Shown here: positions 62,468 to 64,000 of the stretch, piece after piece
Numbering within the stretch: the first letter of the stretch is position 1
Layout of the letters: every line of letters begins with the position of its first letter
DNA from: Paenibacillus oenotherae
GTDB taxonomy: Bacteria; Bacillota; Bacilli; Paenibacillales; Paenibacillaceae
DNA length: 64,000 nt
NCBI RefSeq assembly: GCF_019443105.1
Contig: NZ_JAHZIJ010000003.1
Coordinates: 124,001-188,000, forward strand
Reading direction: 5' to 3'
Made by a program: the position numbers and the translations under genes
Notes under the pieces: model-generated
Databases searched by the model: none
What the model was told of the DNA's origin: nothing
Seen by the model: only the letters and a program-made list of their open reading frames with translations

Positions 62468-62543
62468 GTGCGCTCTGGTGATGGACGGCTGCGATGCTGC
62501 ACGCAATGTCAATCACACCCTTCATACCTCATGCGCCTCCTAG

Positions 62544-64000
<1,457 letters not shown>

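Overview
The window comes from a spore-forming Firmicute, most likely Paenibacillus or a close relative. This rests on GC content that looks like the low 50s percent, strong AGGAGG-type ribosome sites, and the genes present: Spo0E-like, CotH/CotB/CotF coat proteins, EcsAB, MutS2, CheX, SLH-domain and copper-amine-oxidase-stalk proteins. The genus is an inference; there is no rRNA in the window.

Layout. 1-11400 is core genome: the end of pheT, a giant ZapA fused to a roughly 1,200-residue coiled coil, an SDR, a CuA-type cupredoxin lipoprotein, a YvlD-like membrane protein and mutS2. 11400-14930 holds small membrane and zinc-ribbon proteins, an MFS transporter and cysteine synthase. 14925-20422 is a spore-coat block: CotH kinase facing a CotB-like substrate, then a small membrane protein and an ArsB/NhaD-type permease in overlapping frames, a second CotB-like protein and two small CotF-type proteins. 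21055-23022 is a secreted PA14/metzincin/discoidin-like protein. 23348-29679 is metabolic: an Lrp-type regulator with an aminotransferase, a Spo0E-like protein, then a tight five-gene run (cobalamin adenosyltransferase, RluA-type pseudouridine synthase, ArsC/Spx-like protein, aminotransferase, YpcP exonuclease).

29680-37000 is patchier, with repeat elements, an AT-rich orphan, a frameshifted FAH-family gene, a phosphodiester glycosidase, small unknowns, an HRDC protein and a zinc phospholipase C-like protein. 37137-53883 has cheX, an SDR, a DEAD-box helicase, SLH and CBM21-type secreted proteins, ecsAB, an M29 aminopeptidase, a solute-binding lipoprotein, an aminotransferase beside an AraC regulator, psd and a CotSA-like glycosyltransferase. 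54579-62137 is a two-gene exported unit: a stalk-domain protein translationally coupled to a 2,196-residue multidomain protein. The window ends with a promoter, TPP riboswitch, terminator and the start of thiC.

The least explained features are: (1) the giant repetitive ZapA; (2) a dispersed intergenic element in five copies, each with four 16-bp dyads of the type CCTGC-N6-GCAGG at near-invariant spacings of 50/51, 61 and 50/51 bp; (3) the coupled stalk/giant exported pair; and (4) the coat cluster with an embedded permease. No tRNA, rRNA, CRISPR array, prophage or intact insertion sequence was found. No searches or folding programs were run; family names rest on motif recognition.
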